Positions 22,051 to 29,898 of a stretch of 29,898 nt of DNA are shown in pieces (the stretch's first letter is position 1; each line of letters opens with the position of its first letter). The stretch covers positions 1 to 29,898 of the forward strand of contig DJWC01000072.1 of the NCBI GenBank assembly GCA_002441445.1, in the 5' to 3' direction. This DNA is from Pusillimonas sp. UBA6240. Lineage in GTDB: Bacteria; Pseudomonadota; Gammaproteobacteria; Burkholderiales; Burkholderiaceae_B. The position numbers and the translations under genes are program-made. Below the pieces are notes generated by a model that was not told the DNA's origin, ran no database searches, and saw only the letters and a program-made list of their open reading frames with translations.

Positions 22051-23001
22051 ATGGCAAAGTTGTTGATGGGGCGCATGTTTTTGGGTGTCTTGGTACTCTG
22101 GCTGGTATCGGTATTGGTCTTTGTGGGCACCCAGATCCTTCCTGGAGATGTGGCTGAATTGGCGCTGGGGCAGTATGCCACGCCAGACGCCGTTGCCACG
22201 CTAAGGGCGCAAATGGGCTTGGACAGGCCGGCAGCCTACCGCTATCTGGATTGGCTGACAGGGATGGCCCAAGGGGATTGGGGTCGCTCAATGGTAACCA
22301 ACACCCCCATTTCGGCGATGCTGGCCGAACGCGCGCCGAACACGGCGATGTTGGCGGGCATTACCGCCCTGATCGCCGTCCCCTTGTCCATCGGGATAGG
22401 CCTGCTCATGAGCCTGGGCACGGGCAAATGGGGTGACCGCCTAAGCACAGCCGCCGTGCTGAGCTTGTCGGCCACACCGGAATTTCTGATTGCGACGGTG
22501 GCGGTCCTGGTCTTTGCGGTCAAACTCAAATGGTTTCCGGCCATAGCCTACCTTGGCGGCACGCACGGGATGGGCGCCTTCATAAAAGCATTCTTTCTGC
22601 CTGTCCTGACGCTGGTCATTGTCGTCACCGCGCAAATCGCCCGGATGACGCGCGCCATTATCTCGAACCTGCTTGAGCAACCCTTTGCGGAAATGGCGAT
22701 GCTAAAAGGGGTGTCCCGTTGGCGCATCGTGCGCAAGCACGCTCTTATTCTGGCGGCAGGCCCCATTGCCAATGTGGTGGCGTTGAACATTGCCTATCTG
22801 GTCAGCGGCATCGTGGTCGTGGAAACCATTTTCTCGTATCCGGGGTTGGCCCGCCTGATGACGGATGCCGTGCTGGCGCGAGACATGCCCGTCATCCAGG
22901 CTTGCGCGATGTTGTTCAGCGGTGTCTACGTTGTCTTGGTGCTCTTGGCCGACATTTTAGCCCTCATGTTTGACGTACGCCGTTCGTCCGTACGGCAGTA
23001 A
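22051..23001 (+). CDS. ABC transporter permease, DppB-like
   Basis: A 316-residue inner-membrane permease with about six helices. The opening is typical (MFLGVLVLWLVSVLVFVGTQ then ILPGD), as is QMGLDRPAAYRYLDWLTG. The cytoplasmic EAA loop that docks to the ATPase is EMAMLKGVSRWRIVRKH. The gene begins 35 bases after the binding-protein stop with an AAGGA somewhat far upstream. It pairs with the DppC-like permease that follows. Confidence 0.94.
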   Translation: MAKLLMGRMFLGVLVLWLVSVLVFVGTQILPGDVAELALGQYATPDAVATLRAQMGLDRPAAYRYLDWLTGMAQGDWGRSMVTNTPISAMLAERAPNTAMLAGITALIAVPLSIGIGLLMSLGTGKWGDRLSTAAVLSLSATPEFLIATVAVLVFAVKLKWFPAIAYLGGTHGMGAFIKAFFLPVLTLVIVVTAQIARMTRAIISNLLEQPFAEMAMLKGVSRWRIVRKHALILAAGPIANVVALNIAYLVSGIVVVETIFSYPGLARLMTDAVLARDMPVIQACAMLFSGVYVVLVLLADILALMFDVRRSSVRQ

Positions 23002-23014
23002 CCAGGAATCGGCC

Positions 23015-23893
23015 ATGACGCGCGAACAAAACGCATTGAACCCCAACACGGCAATGACCACGAAGCGTCGAGTAAGACGCCCTAAAGCACTCACTTTCTG
23101 GGGCAGCATAGCCGTGTTGACGGCCGCTTGCCTGGTAGCCATTTTTGCGCCGCTTCTAGCACCCTACGATCCCAGCGAATTTGTCTCATACACACCGTTT
23201 GAACCCGCGTCGCCCGGCATCTGGCTGGGTACGGATGCTCTTGGGCGAGATGTCTTGTCGCGGTTGATCGGCGGCAGTCGCTTGACCATTTCCATGGCGC
23301 TGTCAGCGACCATGCTCGCGCATGTCATTGGCGATTCCTTGGGGTTGTACGCGGCTGTCAAGGGCGGCTGGATCGACTCGGTGTTGTGCCGCATCGTCGA
23401 CGTGATGCTGTCGCTGCCAAAGATTATCGTGGGTATGGTGGTGGTCGCTGCGCTGGGCGCCTCGATCCAAGTCATCATCATTGTGACGGGTTTGATCTAT
23501 TCAGCCAGCGTGTTTCGTATTGCACGTGCACTAGCCCAGGACGTGAAGCAACAAGACTTCATCAGCGCGGCACGGCTGCGAGGCGAAAGCACGTCCTGGA
23601 TAATTTTCGGGGAAATCGCGCCACACGCCGCGTACCCCTTGGCCGCCGACTTTGCCTTGCGCATCAGCTTCGCCATTTTATTCATGAGCAGCTTGAGCTT
23701 TCTGGGCATGGGGGTCCAACCGCCCCTGGCGGACTGGGGTGGCTTGGTACGCGAGAACATCGAGGGTGTGGCGGCTGGAGCATACGCATCCGCCTATGCG
23801 GCACTCGCCATTGCACTTGTGACGGTAGCGTTGAATTTGCTCGTGGATACTTTGGGCGAAGGCAGCCTGCTTCGGGAAGGAGCAGAACGATGA
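23015..23893 (+). CDS. ABC transporter permease, DppC-like
   Basis: A 292-residue permease with the DppC-type N-terminal helix (FWGSIAVLTAACLVAIFAPL then LAPYDPSE), the conserved GIWLGTDALGRDVLSRLIGG segment after it, and an EAA loop at AARLRGESTSWIIFGEIAPH. The ATG at 23015 has AGGA about eight bases upstream and avoids overlap with the previous gene; the frame is open from 22970. Its stop overlaps the ATPase start (ATGA), indicating coupled translation. Confidence 0.94.
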   Translation: MTREQNALNPNTAMTTKRRVRRPKALTFWGSIAVLTAACLVAIFAPLLAPYDPSEFVSYTPFEPASPGIWLGTDALGRDVLSRLIGGSRLTISMALSATMLAHVIGDSLGLYAAVKGGWIDSVLCRIVDVMLSLPKIIVGMVVVAALGASIQVIIIVTGLIYSASVFRIARALAQDVKQQDFISAARLRGESTSWIIFGEIAPHAAYPLAADFALRISFAILFMSSLSFLGMGVQPPLADWGGLVRENIEGVAAGAYASAYAALAIALVTVALNLLVDTLGEGSLLREGAER

Positions 23894-25545
23894 CGGCGCC
23901 TTTGCTGGACATCCAGCACCTTTCCATCCAATCGCCCTATGGCGCGCGGCCGGCCGTGGACGACATTTCGCTCACCGTCCATAAAGGCGAAGTATTGGCG
24001 CTAATCGGTGAATCCGGCTCCGGCAAGACCACCTTGGCATTGAGCGCGTTGGGGCATATAAGGTCGGGATTGGCGGTTCGGCACGGCACCGTGCGCTTAG
24101 CGGGCATGGACATGCTGAACGCCTCGATAAAGGACCTCGAGCGGGTGCGTGGCCGCAGCGTGTCGTATATTGCCCAAAGTGCCGCACTGGCATTCAATGA
24201 GCGCCTGCGGCTGGACGCTCAAGTGACCGAACCCGCCCTGGTGCATGGCGCGCTGGACCGCGATGCCGCCGCCGCCCGGGCTCATGAATTGTATCGCGCG
24301 CTTGACTTGCCCGACCCCGACGCGATCGGTTCGCGTTATCCGCATCAGGTGTCGGGCGGCCAACTGCAGCGCTTCATGATTGCCATGGGCGTGCTGCTGC
24401 ACCCGCGCCTGCTGGTGTGTGACGAGCCCACCAGCGCGCTGGATGTCACTACGCAAGTCGACGTGCTATGGGCTTTGAAGCAAGTCATCAAAGACCACCA
24501 GACTGCGGCATTGTTTGTAAGCCACGACCTGGCCGTGGTCGCCCAGATCGCCGACCGGATTGCCGTATTGCGGCACGGTCGCCTGGTCGAGCTTGGCCCG
24601 ACGGCCCAAATACTCACCAGGCCCGAACACGACTATACGCGCCAGCTGATCGACGCGTGCAATCGATGGCCCGCCCGAACGGCCCAAGCCTACGCCCCGG
24701 AGGCTGCCCCGGGCCGAAAGGCGGCCGGCTTTCTTGATGTGCGGGACCTTCGCGCATCGTACGGCCCGGCGTCGGCGCGCGGCGAACCGCGCAGACCGGT
24801 ATTGCAGGACGTGTCGCTGCAGGTGGGGCAAGGTGAAATCGTGGCCGTCATCGGCGAGTCGGGCTCGGGCAAAAGCACTTTGGCCAAAGTCATCAGCGGC
24901 CTGCATCCTAAGTCACAGGGCCGGATCAACGTCGACGGCGTTGCCTTGGCGGATACCGCCGACGCGCGCACCACCGACCAGCTGCGGCGCGTGCAAATGG
25001 TTTTTCAGTCGGCGGACACCGCCCTCAACTCGAAGCATACGGTCGGCCAGATCCTGGGCCGTGTGCTGAAGCTGTTTGGCACCGCGCCCCCCGATAAACG
25101 ACAGGACCGCATTAATGCGCTGCTGGAAATGGTGCGGCTGCCGGCGCACTATGCCCGGCGCAAGCCGGGACAGTTATCGGGCGGGGAAAAGCAACGCGTC
25201 AACCTGGCGCGCGCCTTGGCTGCCGAGCCTGAAGTCCTGCTGTGTGATGAGATTACCTCCGCACTCGATACCGTCGTCGCGGCCGCCATCATCGAACTGG
25301 TTAAAGAGCTGCGCGACCGGCTGAGCTTGGCCATTATATTTATCAGCCATGATATGGCGACGGTTGCATCCATCGCGGACAAGATCGTCGTATTGCAGCA
25401 TGGGCGAGTGGTCGAAAGCGGTCCGGCGGCAAGCGTGTTTGATGCGCCCAGCGCGCCGTACAGCCGCCTGCTTCTGGGGTCGGTTCCCGAGCTGCGCCAG
25501 GGGTGGCTGGAAGAGCGCACGGCCCAGCGGGGCGCTGATCGTTGA
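23890..25545 (+). CDS. Fused double ABC ATPase (DppD-DppF-like)
   Basis: A 551-residue protein containing two complete ATP-binding domains that in dipeptide systems are usually separate DppD and DppF. Domain 1 has Walker A GESGSGKT (40-47), signature VSGGQLQR (154-161), Walker B LLVCDEP (174-180) and H-loop SHD near 212. Domain 2 has Walker A GESGSGKS (322-329), signature LSGGEKQR (429-436) and Walker B LLCDEITSALD (450-460). The second Walker-B extension is DEITS instead of DEPTS. It energises the adjacent permeases. The start overlaps the permease stop by four bases; an open frame upstream of it is a shadow of the permease. Confidence 0.95.
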   Translation: MTAPLLDIQHLSIQSPYGARPAVDDISLTVHKGEVLALIGESGSGKTTLALSALGHIRSGLAVRHGTVRLAGMDMLNASIKDLERVRGRSVSYIAQSAALAFNERLRLDAQVTEPALVHGALDRDAAAARAHELYRALDLPDPDAIGSRYPHQVSGGQLQRFMIAMGVLLHPRLLVCDEPTSALDVTTQVDVLWALKQVIKDHQTAALFVSHDLAVVAQIADRIAVLRHGRLVELGPTAQILTRPEHDYTRQLIDACNRWPARTAQAYAPEAAPGRKAAGFLDVRDLRASYGPASARGEPRRPVLQDVSLQVGQGEIVAVIGESGSGKSTLAKVISGLHPKSQGRINVDGVALADTADARTTDQLRRVQMVFQSADTALNSKHTVGQILGRVLKLFGTAPPDKRQDRINALLEMVRLPAHYARRKPGQLSGGEKQRVNLARALAAEPEVLLCDEITSALDTVVAAAIIELVKELRDRLSLAIIFISHDMATVASIADKIVVLQHGRVVESGPAASVFDAPSAPYSRLLLGSVPELRQGWLEERTAQRGADR

Positions 25546-25599
25546 TACCTGCCAAGCGCCTAGACGCCTGCAGATGGTGAAGTTAAAGGAAGCAATACC

Positions 25600-26910
25600 A
25601 TGCCTGGCCAAGAACACATATTTCATCCCGATTTTGTGGTTGCGCCGTATTGGTGGGATAAGCACCCGCCAGCCGACCACAACGACCGCATGCCTCGAAC
25701 GGTGGACATTGCCATCGTCGGCAGCGGATATTGCGGCCTCGCCGCCGGCCTGGCCTTGGCGCGCCAAGGCTGGCGCGTCGCCACTTTTGATGCGCACCGC
25801 ATCGGCGAGGGCGCCAGCACCCGCAACGGCGGCATGGTCAGCGGCGGGCTGAAGCTGCCCGCGGGCCTGCGCCGAAAAGTGGGCCAGGCCCGCTACGAGA
25901 AAATCCAGCACGACTCGGTCGAGTCGTTCCGCTACTTCGAGTCGTTTCTGGCCGAAGAAGGTTTTGATGTCGACTACCAGCGCACCGGGCGGTTCGCGGG
26001 AGCCCATTCCGCCGGCGCCTATGCCCGTCAGGTCAAGCAGGCCAAAGTGCTGAACGGCGACATGGGTTTGACGGCTCGCATGGTGCCCTCCGACCGGCAG
26101 GACGAAGAAATTGGCAGCCGTTTTTACCATGGCGGCATGGTCGTGGAAGAATGCGGCGGCATCGATCCAGCCAAATACCATCACGCTTTGCGCCATGCGT
26201 ATGGGGCGGCGGGGGGATCTCTGCATTCGCGCAATCCGGTCCGCGAGATAATCCGGGACAAAGGCAAATTCCTCGTCCAGACCGCCCGCGGCGCCGTGGC
26301 GGCCAACCACGTCTTTGTGGCGACCAACGGCTATGGCGACGGCCTGGTGCCTTACTTCCAGAGGCGGGTGATCCCCATCACGACCTTTGTGATCGCCACG
26401 GAACCGCTACCCGCGGACCTGATCAAAGACATCAATCCCAAAGGCCGGATGCTGGTCGACACCAAACGGATACTGAACTGGTATCGCATAACGCCTTGCG
26501 GACGGCGGATCATTTTTGGCGGCCGCGCCAAGTTCAGCGATGTGGATGAACGCGAATCGGCAAAAAGCCTGTACCAGCTGATGTGCAAAATATGGCCGCA
26601 AGTGCGGGATTACCGCATCAGCCACGCCTGGAAGGGCAACGTCGCCTTCACCTTTGACCACCTGCCGCACATCGATACACACCAAGGCATCCACTACGCG
26701 GGCGGCTGCCAGGGCGCCGGCATTGCAATGGCGACCTACCTGGGGCATCGGACCGCAATGAGGCTGCTGCACCCCGACCATCCATCCTGTGGTTTCGAGA
26801 ACCTGGGCTTTCCTTCACGCCCCTTGTATTACGGCAAGCCCTGGTTTATCCCCCCGCTGGCCAGCTACTACAAGTTGCTAGACCGCGTTGAGCGGTGGAC
26901 CGGCTGGTAA
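25600..26910 (+). CDS. DAO-family FAD-dependent oxidoreductase (PuuB-like, rightward operon)
   Basis: A 436-residue flavoenzyme resembling the gamma-glutamylputrescine/amino-acid oxidase group. It has an aromatic N-terminal stretch (APYWWD), FAD-binding GSGYCG at 41-46 and RIGEGASTRNGGMVSGG near 67. The C-terminal FAD block is HAWKGNVAFTFDHLPHIDTH, then IHYAGGCQGAGIAMATYLGH. No signal peptide is seen, so it should act on the imported compound in the cytoplasm or at the membrane face. AAGGAAG precedes the ATG. It sits between the ATPase (54 bases) and the racemase-family gene, suggesting oxidation of an amine or D-amino-acid-like intermediate. Confidence 0.93.
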   Translation: MPGQEHIFHPDFVVAPYWWDKHPPADHNDRMPRTVDIAIVGSGYCGLAAGLALARQGWRVATFDAHRIGEGASTRNGGMVSGGLKLPAGLRRKVGQARYEKIQHDSVESFRYFESFLAEEGFDVDYQRTGRFAGAHSAGAYARQVKQAKVLNGDMGLTARMVPSDRQDEEIGSRFYHGGMVVEECGGIDPAKYHHALRHAYGAAGGSLHSRNPVREIIRDKGKFLVQTARGAVAANHVFVATNGYGDGLVPYFQRRVIPITTFVIATEPLPADLIKDINPKGRMLVDTKRILNWYRITPCGRRIIFGGRAKFSDVDERESAKSLYQLMCKIWPQVRDYRISHAWKGNVAFTFDHLPHIDTHQGIHYAGGCQGAGIAMATYLGHRTAMRLLHPDHPSCGFENLGFPSRPLYYGKPWFIPPLASYYKLLDRVERWTGW

Positions 26911-26973
26911 GCGGCCGCATCTGCTCTTACATCGCTACAGCATTGTCATTGAATCAATTCACCGAGATCCATC

Positions 26974-27990
26974 ATGCAGATTATCCCGTCCATCGACGTG
27001 ACCTACACACACACCGAGGGTGCACCCTTATGCATCGTGCAATCCGGCATCACCTATCCCCACGGTTCCGACATTCATCAAAAACGCCGGTTCCTGGAGG
27101 AGAATTATGACTGGCTGCGACGCGCCTTGATGAACGAACCGCGCGGACACCGCAACACCTACGGCGTGTTCCTGACACCACCCTCATCGCCGGATGCGGA
27201 TGCCGGCACCATATGGATGTGCAGCGGGGGGTTCATGCATGGTTGCGGCCATGGGACTATTGCAGCCGCCATGGCGATCGTGGCGGCGCGCCCCGCGATC
27301 GACATTCCCGAATACACGACCCTGCGATTCGAGACGACGGCCGGCCTTGTCACCGCCGAAGTCCATGCCAGGGACTCACGCGTGCAGTGGTGTCGTTTTG
27401 AGCACGTGCCAGCCTTTGTCGTTGATCGCAAGGTCAGGGTTGACCTAGGCCACTGGGGGCGATTCAACGTCGATATTGTATTTGCCGGCAATTTTTTCGG
27501 ATTGGTTGAATGGGACAACCCCGAGGTGGCTCTCAGTGCGGACAACGGCAAATACATACGCGAACTGGCCGTCGCGCTGCGTGCCAAACTGCGCGAGCAG
27601 GTGCCCGTCCAACATCCCGAATATGCCGACATCGCCACCATCGATGTCATTGGGTTTCATGGCAAGGCCAGCCGCCCAGATGCCGACTACCGGGTTGCCT
27701 ATATGTGGGGCGACGGCCAGCTATCGCGCGGGCCGGGCGGCACCGGATCCAGCGCGATGGTCGCTTTGTACGAAGATCAAGGCCGTTTGAAACTTGGCGA
27801 CACCCTGACCTCTGAAGGCTTGTTGGCCAGCGGCATCTTTGAAGCCAAACTAACGAGTGAAACACGTATTGGCAAGTACAGAGCTGTCGTGCCCACTGTA
27901 AAGGGCCGTGCATTTTTGATCGGGTCGGCAAAATGGCTTTTTGATCCAGAAGACCCTTTAAGGGAAGGGTTCACCATCGCCGAGGTGTAG
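26974..27990 (+). CDS. Proline racemase-family enzyme lacking the second catalytic cysteine
   Basis: A 338-residue member of the proline racemase/4-hydroxyproline epimerase/trans-3-hydroxyproline dehydratase family. The first active-site cysteine is present (C91 in MHGCGHGTIAAA). Family blocks RFEHVPAFV and AGNFFGLVEW are also visible. The second motif, normally DRSPCGTG, reads SRGPGGTG, so the cysteine is Gly255 and the preceding Asp is Ser251. True racemases need two thiols; dehydratases of this family have Thr here. Glycine therefore argues against a two-base racemase and suggests a lyase or other one-base reaction. It is the last gene of the transporter operon and should act on the imported substrate. 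Confidence 0.9.
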   Translation: MQIIPSIDVTYTHTEGAPLCIVQSGITYPHGSDIHQKRRFLEENYDWLRRALMNEPRGHRNTYGVFLTPPSSPDADAGTIWMCSGGFMHGCGHGTIAAAMAIVAARPAIDIPEYTTLRFETTAGLVTAEVHARDSRVQWCRFEHVPAFVVDRKVRVDLGHWGRFNVDIVFAGNFFGLVEWDNPEVALSADNGKYIRELAVALRAKLREQVPVQHPEYADIATIDVIGFHGKASRPDADYRVAYMWGDGQLSRGPGGTGSSAMVALYEDQGRLKLGDTLTSEGLLASGIFEAKLTSETRIGKYRAVVPTVKGRAFLIGSAKWLFDPEDPLREGFTIAEV

Positions 27991-28065
27991 CTTTTATCTT
28001 CCGACCTTGGCGAACCGGTCGATTTGTTCCGAGCATATCGCCAAATTTGCGGGCTAGCCAAGTAT

Positions 28066-28098
28066 ACCCAAAATGGGTGTGATTAAACCCAATATGGG
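28066..28098. promoter_or_regulatory. Tandem palindromes of unknown regulator
   Basis: ACCCAAAATGGGT (28066-28078) and CCCAATATGGG (28088-28098) are two near-identical palindromes with centres 21 bases apart, about two helical turns. This is an arrangement typical of cooperative repressor sites. A tiny frame (28094-28141, 15 codons) starts inside the second. In the gene-poor 27991-28352 stretch I recognise no full gene. Confidence 0.5.
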
Positions 28099-28256
28099 CA
28101 TGAAAGCTACCATGGCATCGCGGCGCAAGACTCGTTCCTGACCCGTGTGATGGAGCAACCCAAGATCTGGATCATGGGGGAAGCAATGACCTCGGCATTG
28201 AGTCTCATGCAGTTGATCGAGGTCATCAGCAGTAATTCTTCATGGGCGTTTTAGTC

Positions 28257-28296
28257 CATTGGGTGATTCTGCCCAGTTGAACAAGTTTGCCCAATG
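28257..28296. promoter_or_regulatory. Inverted CATTGGG/CCCAATG pair upstream of the Rpn-like gene
   Basis: CATTGGG (28257-28263) and CCCAATG (28290-28296) are exact complements 26 bases apart. They share the CCCA/TGGG core of the palindromes at 28066-28098. They may be further sites for the same unknown regulator, acting on the Rpn-like gene. Confidence 0.35.
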
Positions 28297-28352
28297 TTTT
28301 TTATGGCGCGTCTGCCCTACATTGCATGGTCCTGAATCCGACGGTGGCAGAT

Positions 28353-29318
28353 ATGCAATCAAATATGCAGCGCTTTTCTCATCGGGTCTCGGCGGCCGAC
28401 AACCCCAAGGCGCCCACGCGCCGTCTGTCGCTCTGCAACGACCTGGTCTTCAAGGCGCTGTTCGCGGCGCATCTGTCCCTGCTCACCGATCTCATCAACG
28501 CTGTGCTGCATCCTGCGCCGCCCATCACTGTCAAGCGGGTCTTGAACCCGCACATCCTGCCGGCGGAGCTGGAGGGTAAGAACATCGTGCTGGACATCCT
28601 GGCCGAAGATACCGAAGGCCAACGGCTGGGCATAGAAATGCAACTGCAGCGCTTTCTGCATTGGCCCCAGCGCAATATCTACGGCGTGGCGCGCAGCCTG
28701 GCCGGGCAACTACAAGCAGGCCAGGACTACCGGCAGCTCCAGCCCACCATCGGCATCAGTCTGCTCGCCCATGATCTGTTTAATGAATACCCTGACCAGG
28801 CCTGCTGGCGCTTCACGCTGCGCGACCGGCTGCGTCCGCAGGTACAGTTGGGGCCGGCGCTGCAAGTGCATATAATCGAGTTACGCAAAGCGGAAAAACT
28901 GCGGGAACTGGCCGCGCCGCTGCGAGACTGGATCGCCTGCCTGTTGCACAATCTGAACGAGGCCGCCATGAATTCCATTACCCATCCTCCCGTCAAGGAA
29001 GCGCTGAAGCATCTGGAGACGATGTACAGCGACGAAGAGCTGCGGCTGATCGCCGAGCGTCGCGAGCAGGCCTTGGTCGATGCCGAGGACATCGTCGACT
29101 ATGCCCGCCATGCAGGCCGAGAAGAAGGCCGTGAAGAAGGCCTGCAAAAAGGCATACAGCAGCAGCGGCAAACGCTATCACTCATGCTGGAGCGCAAGTT
29201 CGGCCCGCTGCCCCGGTCTTGCCAGGCAAAGATCGGGCAGGCCGATTCTGAGCAACTGCAAGCGTGGTCGCTGAACTTTGTGGACGCCCAGCGCATTGAA
29301 GACGTCTTCGCGGGTTGA
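28353..29318 (+). CDS. Rpn/PD-(D/E)XK nuclease-family putative transposase
   Basis: About 321 residues. The N-terminal part is a PD-(D/E)XK nuclease domain of the Rpn (recombination-promoting nuclease) family: CNDLVFKALFAAHLSLLTDL, then IVLDILAEDTEG with D81 and LGIEMQLQR with E95-x-Q97 as active-site residues. A charged repeat (REEGREEGLQKG) follows, then a DUF4351-like tail (LERKFGPLPRSCQAKIGQAD). Rpn proteins nick DNA and stimulate RecA-independent recombination; they behave as selfish or defence-like genes. The ATG at 28353 with GGTGG upstream is a guess. ATGs at 28326 and 28365 and a TTG at 28287 are alternatives. Confidence 0.88.
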   Translation: MQSNMQRFSHRVSAADNPKAPTRRLSLCNDLVFKALFAAHLSLLTDLINAVLHPAPPITVKRVLNPHILPAELEGKNIVLDILAEDTEGQRLGIEMQLQRFLHWPQRNIYGVARSLAGQLQAGQDYRQLQPTIGISLLAHDLFNEYPDQACWRFTLRDRLRPQVQLGPALQVHIIELRKAEKLRELAAPLRDWIACLLHNLNEAAMNSITHPPVKEALKHLETMYSDEELRLIAERREQALVDAEDIVDYARHAGREEGREEGLQKGIQQQRQTLSLMLERKFGPLPRSCQAKIGQADSEQLQAWSLNFVDAQRIEDVFAG

Positions 29319-29461
29319 ATGCTGCACTATAAGAGCACATGATGCGCTCGGCCCAGCAATCATGCGTCATATTGCCGCTACTCTAAACACTACGCTTTCA
29401 ATTGAAGGTCGATTCCAATATGGAGGGATGCGCTTGGAGCCTGGGCTTACAGAACATGGAG

Positions 29462-29893
29462 CTATCCCGATTCATGCCAAGGATTGACGAACGCCACCCC
29501 TGTTTTGGCATAGCCGCCCTCATCGCGTGAAACAATGGTCAAGCCATGATGCAAGGCGGTGGCGGCAATGAGAAGATCAGGCTGAGAAAAAGTGCGTCCG
29601 GCTTTTCGTCCTTCTTCGACCATCAGCCGCCACTTGAACATGACGTCTTCGCTGACAGGCAGAGCCCGGTTCTGGAACATGGGGCGAAGCTGCAAATTCA
29701 GCCAGTCGCCGAGCGCCGCCCGCTTGTGAATATCCGCAATCAACTCGATGCCGTAGCGGATTTCCGCAAAGGTCACGGCACTGACGTACAAACTATCCAG
29801 CGGCTGAGCGCTGACAAAGGCTACGACCTTAGGGTCGGGCCTTGGCCTGCGAAGCTCGGACAATACATTGGTATCGAGCAGCCAACCTTTCAC
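29462..29893 (-). CDS. vapC: VapC/FitB-type PIN-domain toxin
   Basis: A 143-residue PIN-domain ribonuclease. The acidic metal site is complete: D7 (LLDTNVLSE), E44 (TFAEIRYG), D106 (QPDLLIAATA) and D124 (SRDEGGY). FitB-like members have this TFAEIRYGIE and NPWHE-type ending. It starts with GTG at 29893. A TGA in another frame overlaps this start (GTGA), as expected if a VapB/FitA antitoxin gene ends here; that gene lies beyond the right edge. The stop is at 29462, and the 143 bases to the Rpn-like gene hold nothing I can support. Confidence 0.92.
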   Translation of the reverse strand: MKGWLLDTNVLSELRRPRPDPKVVAFVSAQPLDSLYVSAVTFAEIRYGIELIADIHKRAALGDWLNLQLRPMFQNRALPVSEDVMFKWRLMVEEGRKAGRTFSQPDLLIAATALHHGLTIVSRDEGGYAKTGVAFVNPWHESG

Positions 29894-29898
29894 AGTTG

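Noticed and set aside
28142..28256. Short frame around MEQPKIWIMGEAMTS as a gene
   Set aside because: It has no recognisable motif, no ribosome binding site and too little length; it may be a fragment but nothing supports an identity.
1..29898. CRISPR arrays, tRNA/rRNA genes and insertion sequences
   Set aside because: No regularly spaced repeats, no cloverleaf-like tRNA sequence and no transposase with terminal repeats were seen on reading; the Rpn-like gene has no visible terminal inverted repeats.

Overview
The window looks like the chromosome of a GC-rich betaproteobacterium, most likely of the family Alcaligenaceae (Bordetella/Achromobacter/Pusillimonas group). The grounds are two Bug-type periplasmic solute receptors encoded without membrane partners, many LysR/GntR-controlled catabolic islands, a homodimeric-type AceE, and the GC-rich codon use. 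This placement is inferred from gene content, not from a marker gene. No rRNA, tRNA, CRISPR array, phage module or intact IS element was recognised.

Layout. (1) 1-4.7 kb holds the 3' two-thirds of an orphan pyruvate dehydrogenase E1 gene, an EamA transporter, a small DUF1772-like membrane protein and an orphan dTDP-glucose 4,6-dehydratase (rfbB). (2) 4.7-5.3 kb holds a HigBA-like toxin-antitoxin (TA) pair whose toxin reading frame is broken by one base. (3) 5.5-8.6 kb holds a LysR regulator, an NAD(P)-binding protein gene that has lost its middle in frame, an Ohr/OsmC peroxidase translationally coupled to it, and a Bug receptor. (4) 8.6-10.1 kb is a graveyard of stability genes: a BrnT/BrnA pair collapsed into one fragment, an intact RelE/Xre pair with a perfect palindromic operator, a decayed ParD-like antitoxin and a decayed DUF1016 (YhcG-type) fragment. 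The ribosome-rescue gene arfB follows. (5) 10.8-17.1 kb holds a LysR regulator and a tight CoA-dependent catabolic operon: acyl-CoA dehydrogenase, PaaG-like enoyl-CoA hydratase/isomerase, acyl-CoA ligase, Bug receptor and cupin.

(6) 17.2-28.0 kb is a divergent catabolic locus. Leftward run a GntR/FCD regulator, a D-2-hydroxyacid dehydrogenase and a DAO-family FAD oxidoreductase. Rightward run a Tat-exported family-5 solute-binding protein, two permeases, a fused double ATPase, a second DAO-family oxidoreductase and a proline-racemase-family enzyme with glycine at its second catalytic cysteine position. Four related TTGTTCAGTATAC-like elements lie in the shared intergenic region. I read this as import plus stereochemical and oxidative processing of an amino-acid-like or opine-like compound, substrate unknown. 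It is the best candidate here for an undescribed pathway. (7) 28.0-29.9 kb holds tandem palindromes, an Rpn/PD-(D/E)XK nuclease-family gene and a VapC-type PIN toxin whose antitoxin should lie just past the right edge.

Recurring themes are compact operons with ATGA-type overlaps, palindromes placed directly ahead of ribosome binding sites, and genes shortened by deletion or single-base frameshift, especially TA genes.
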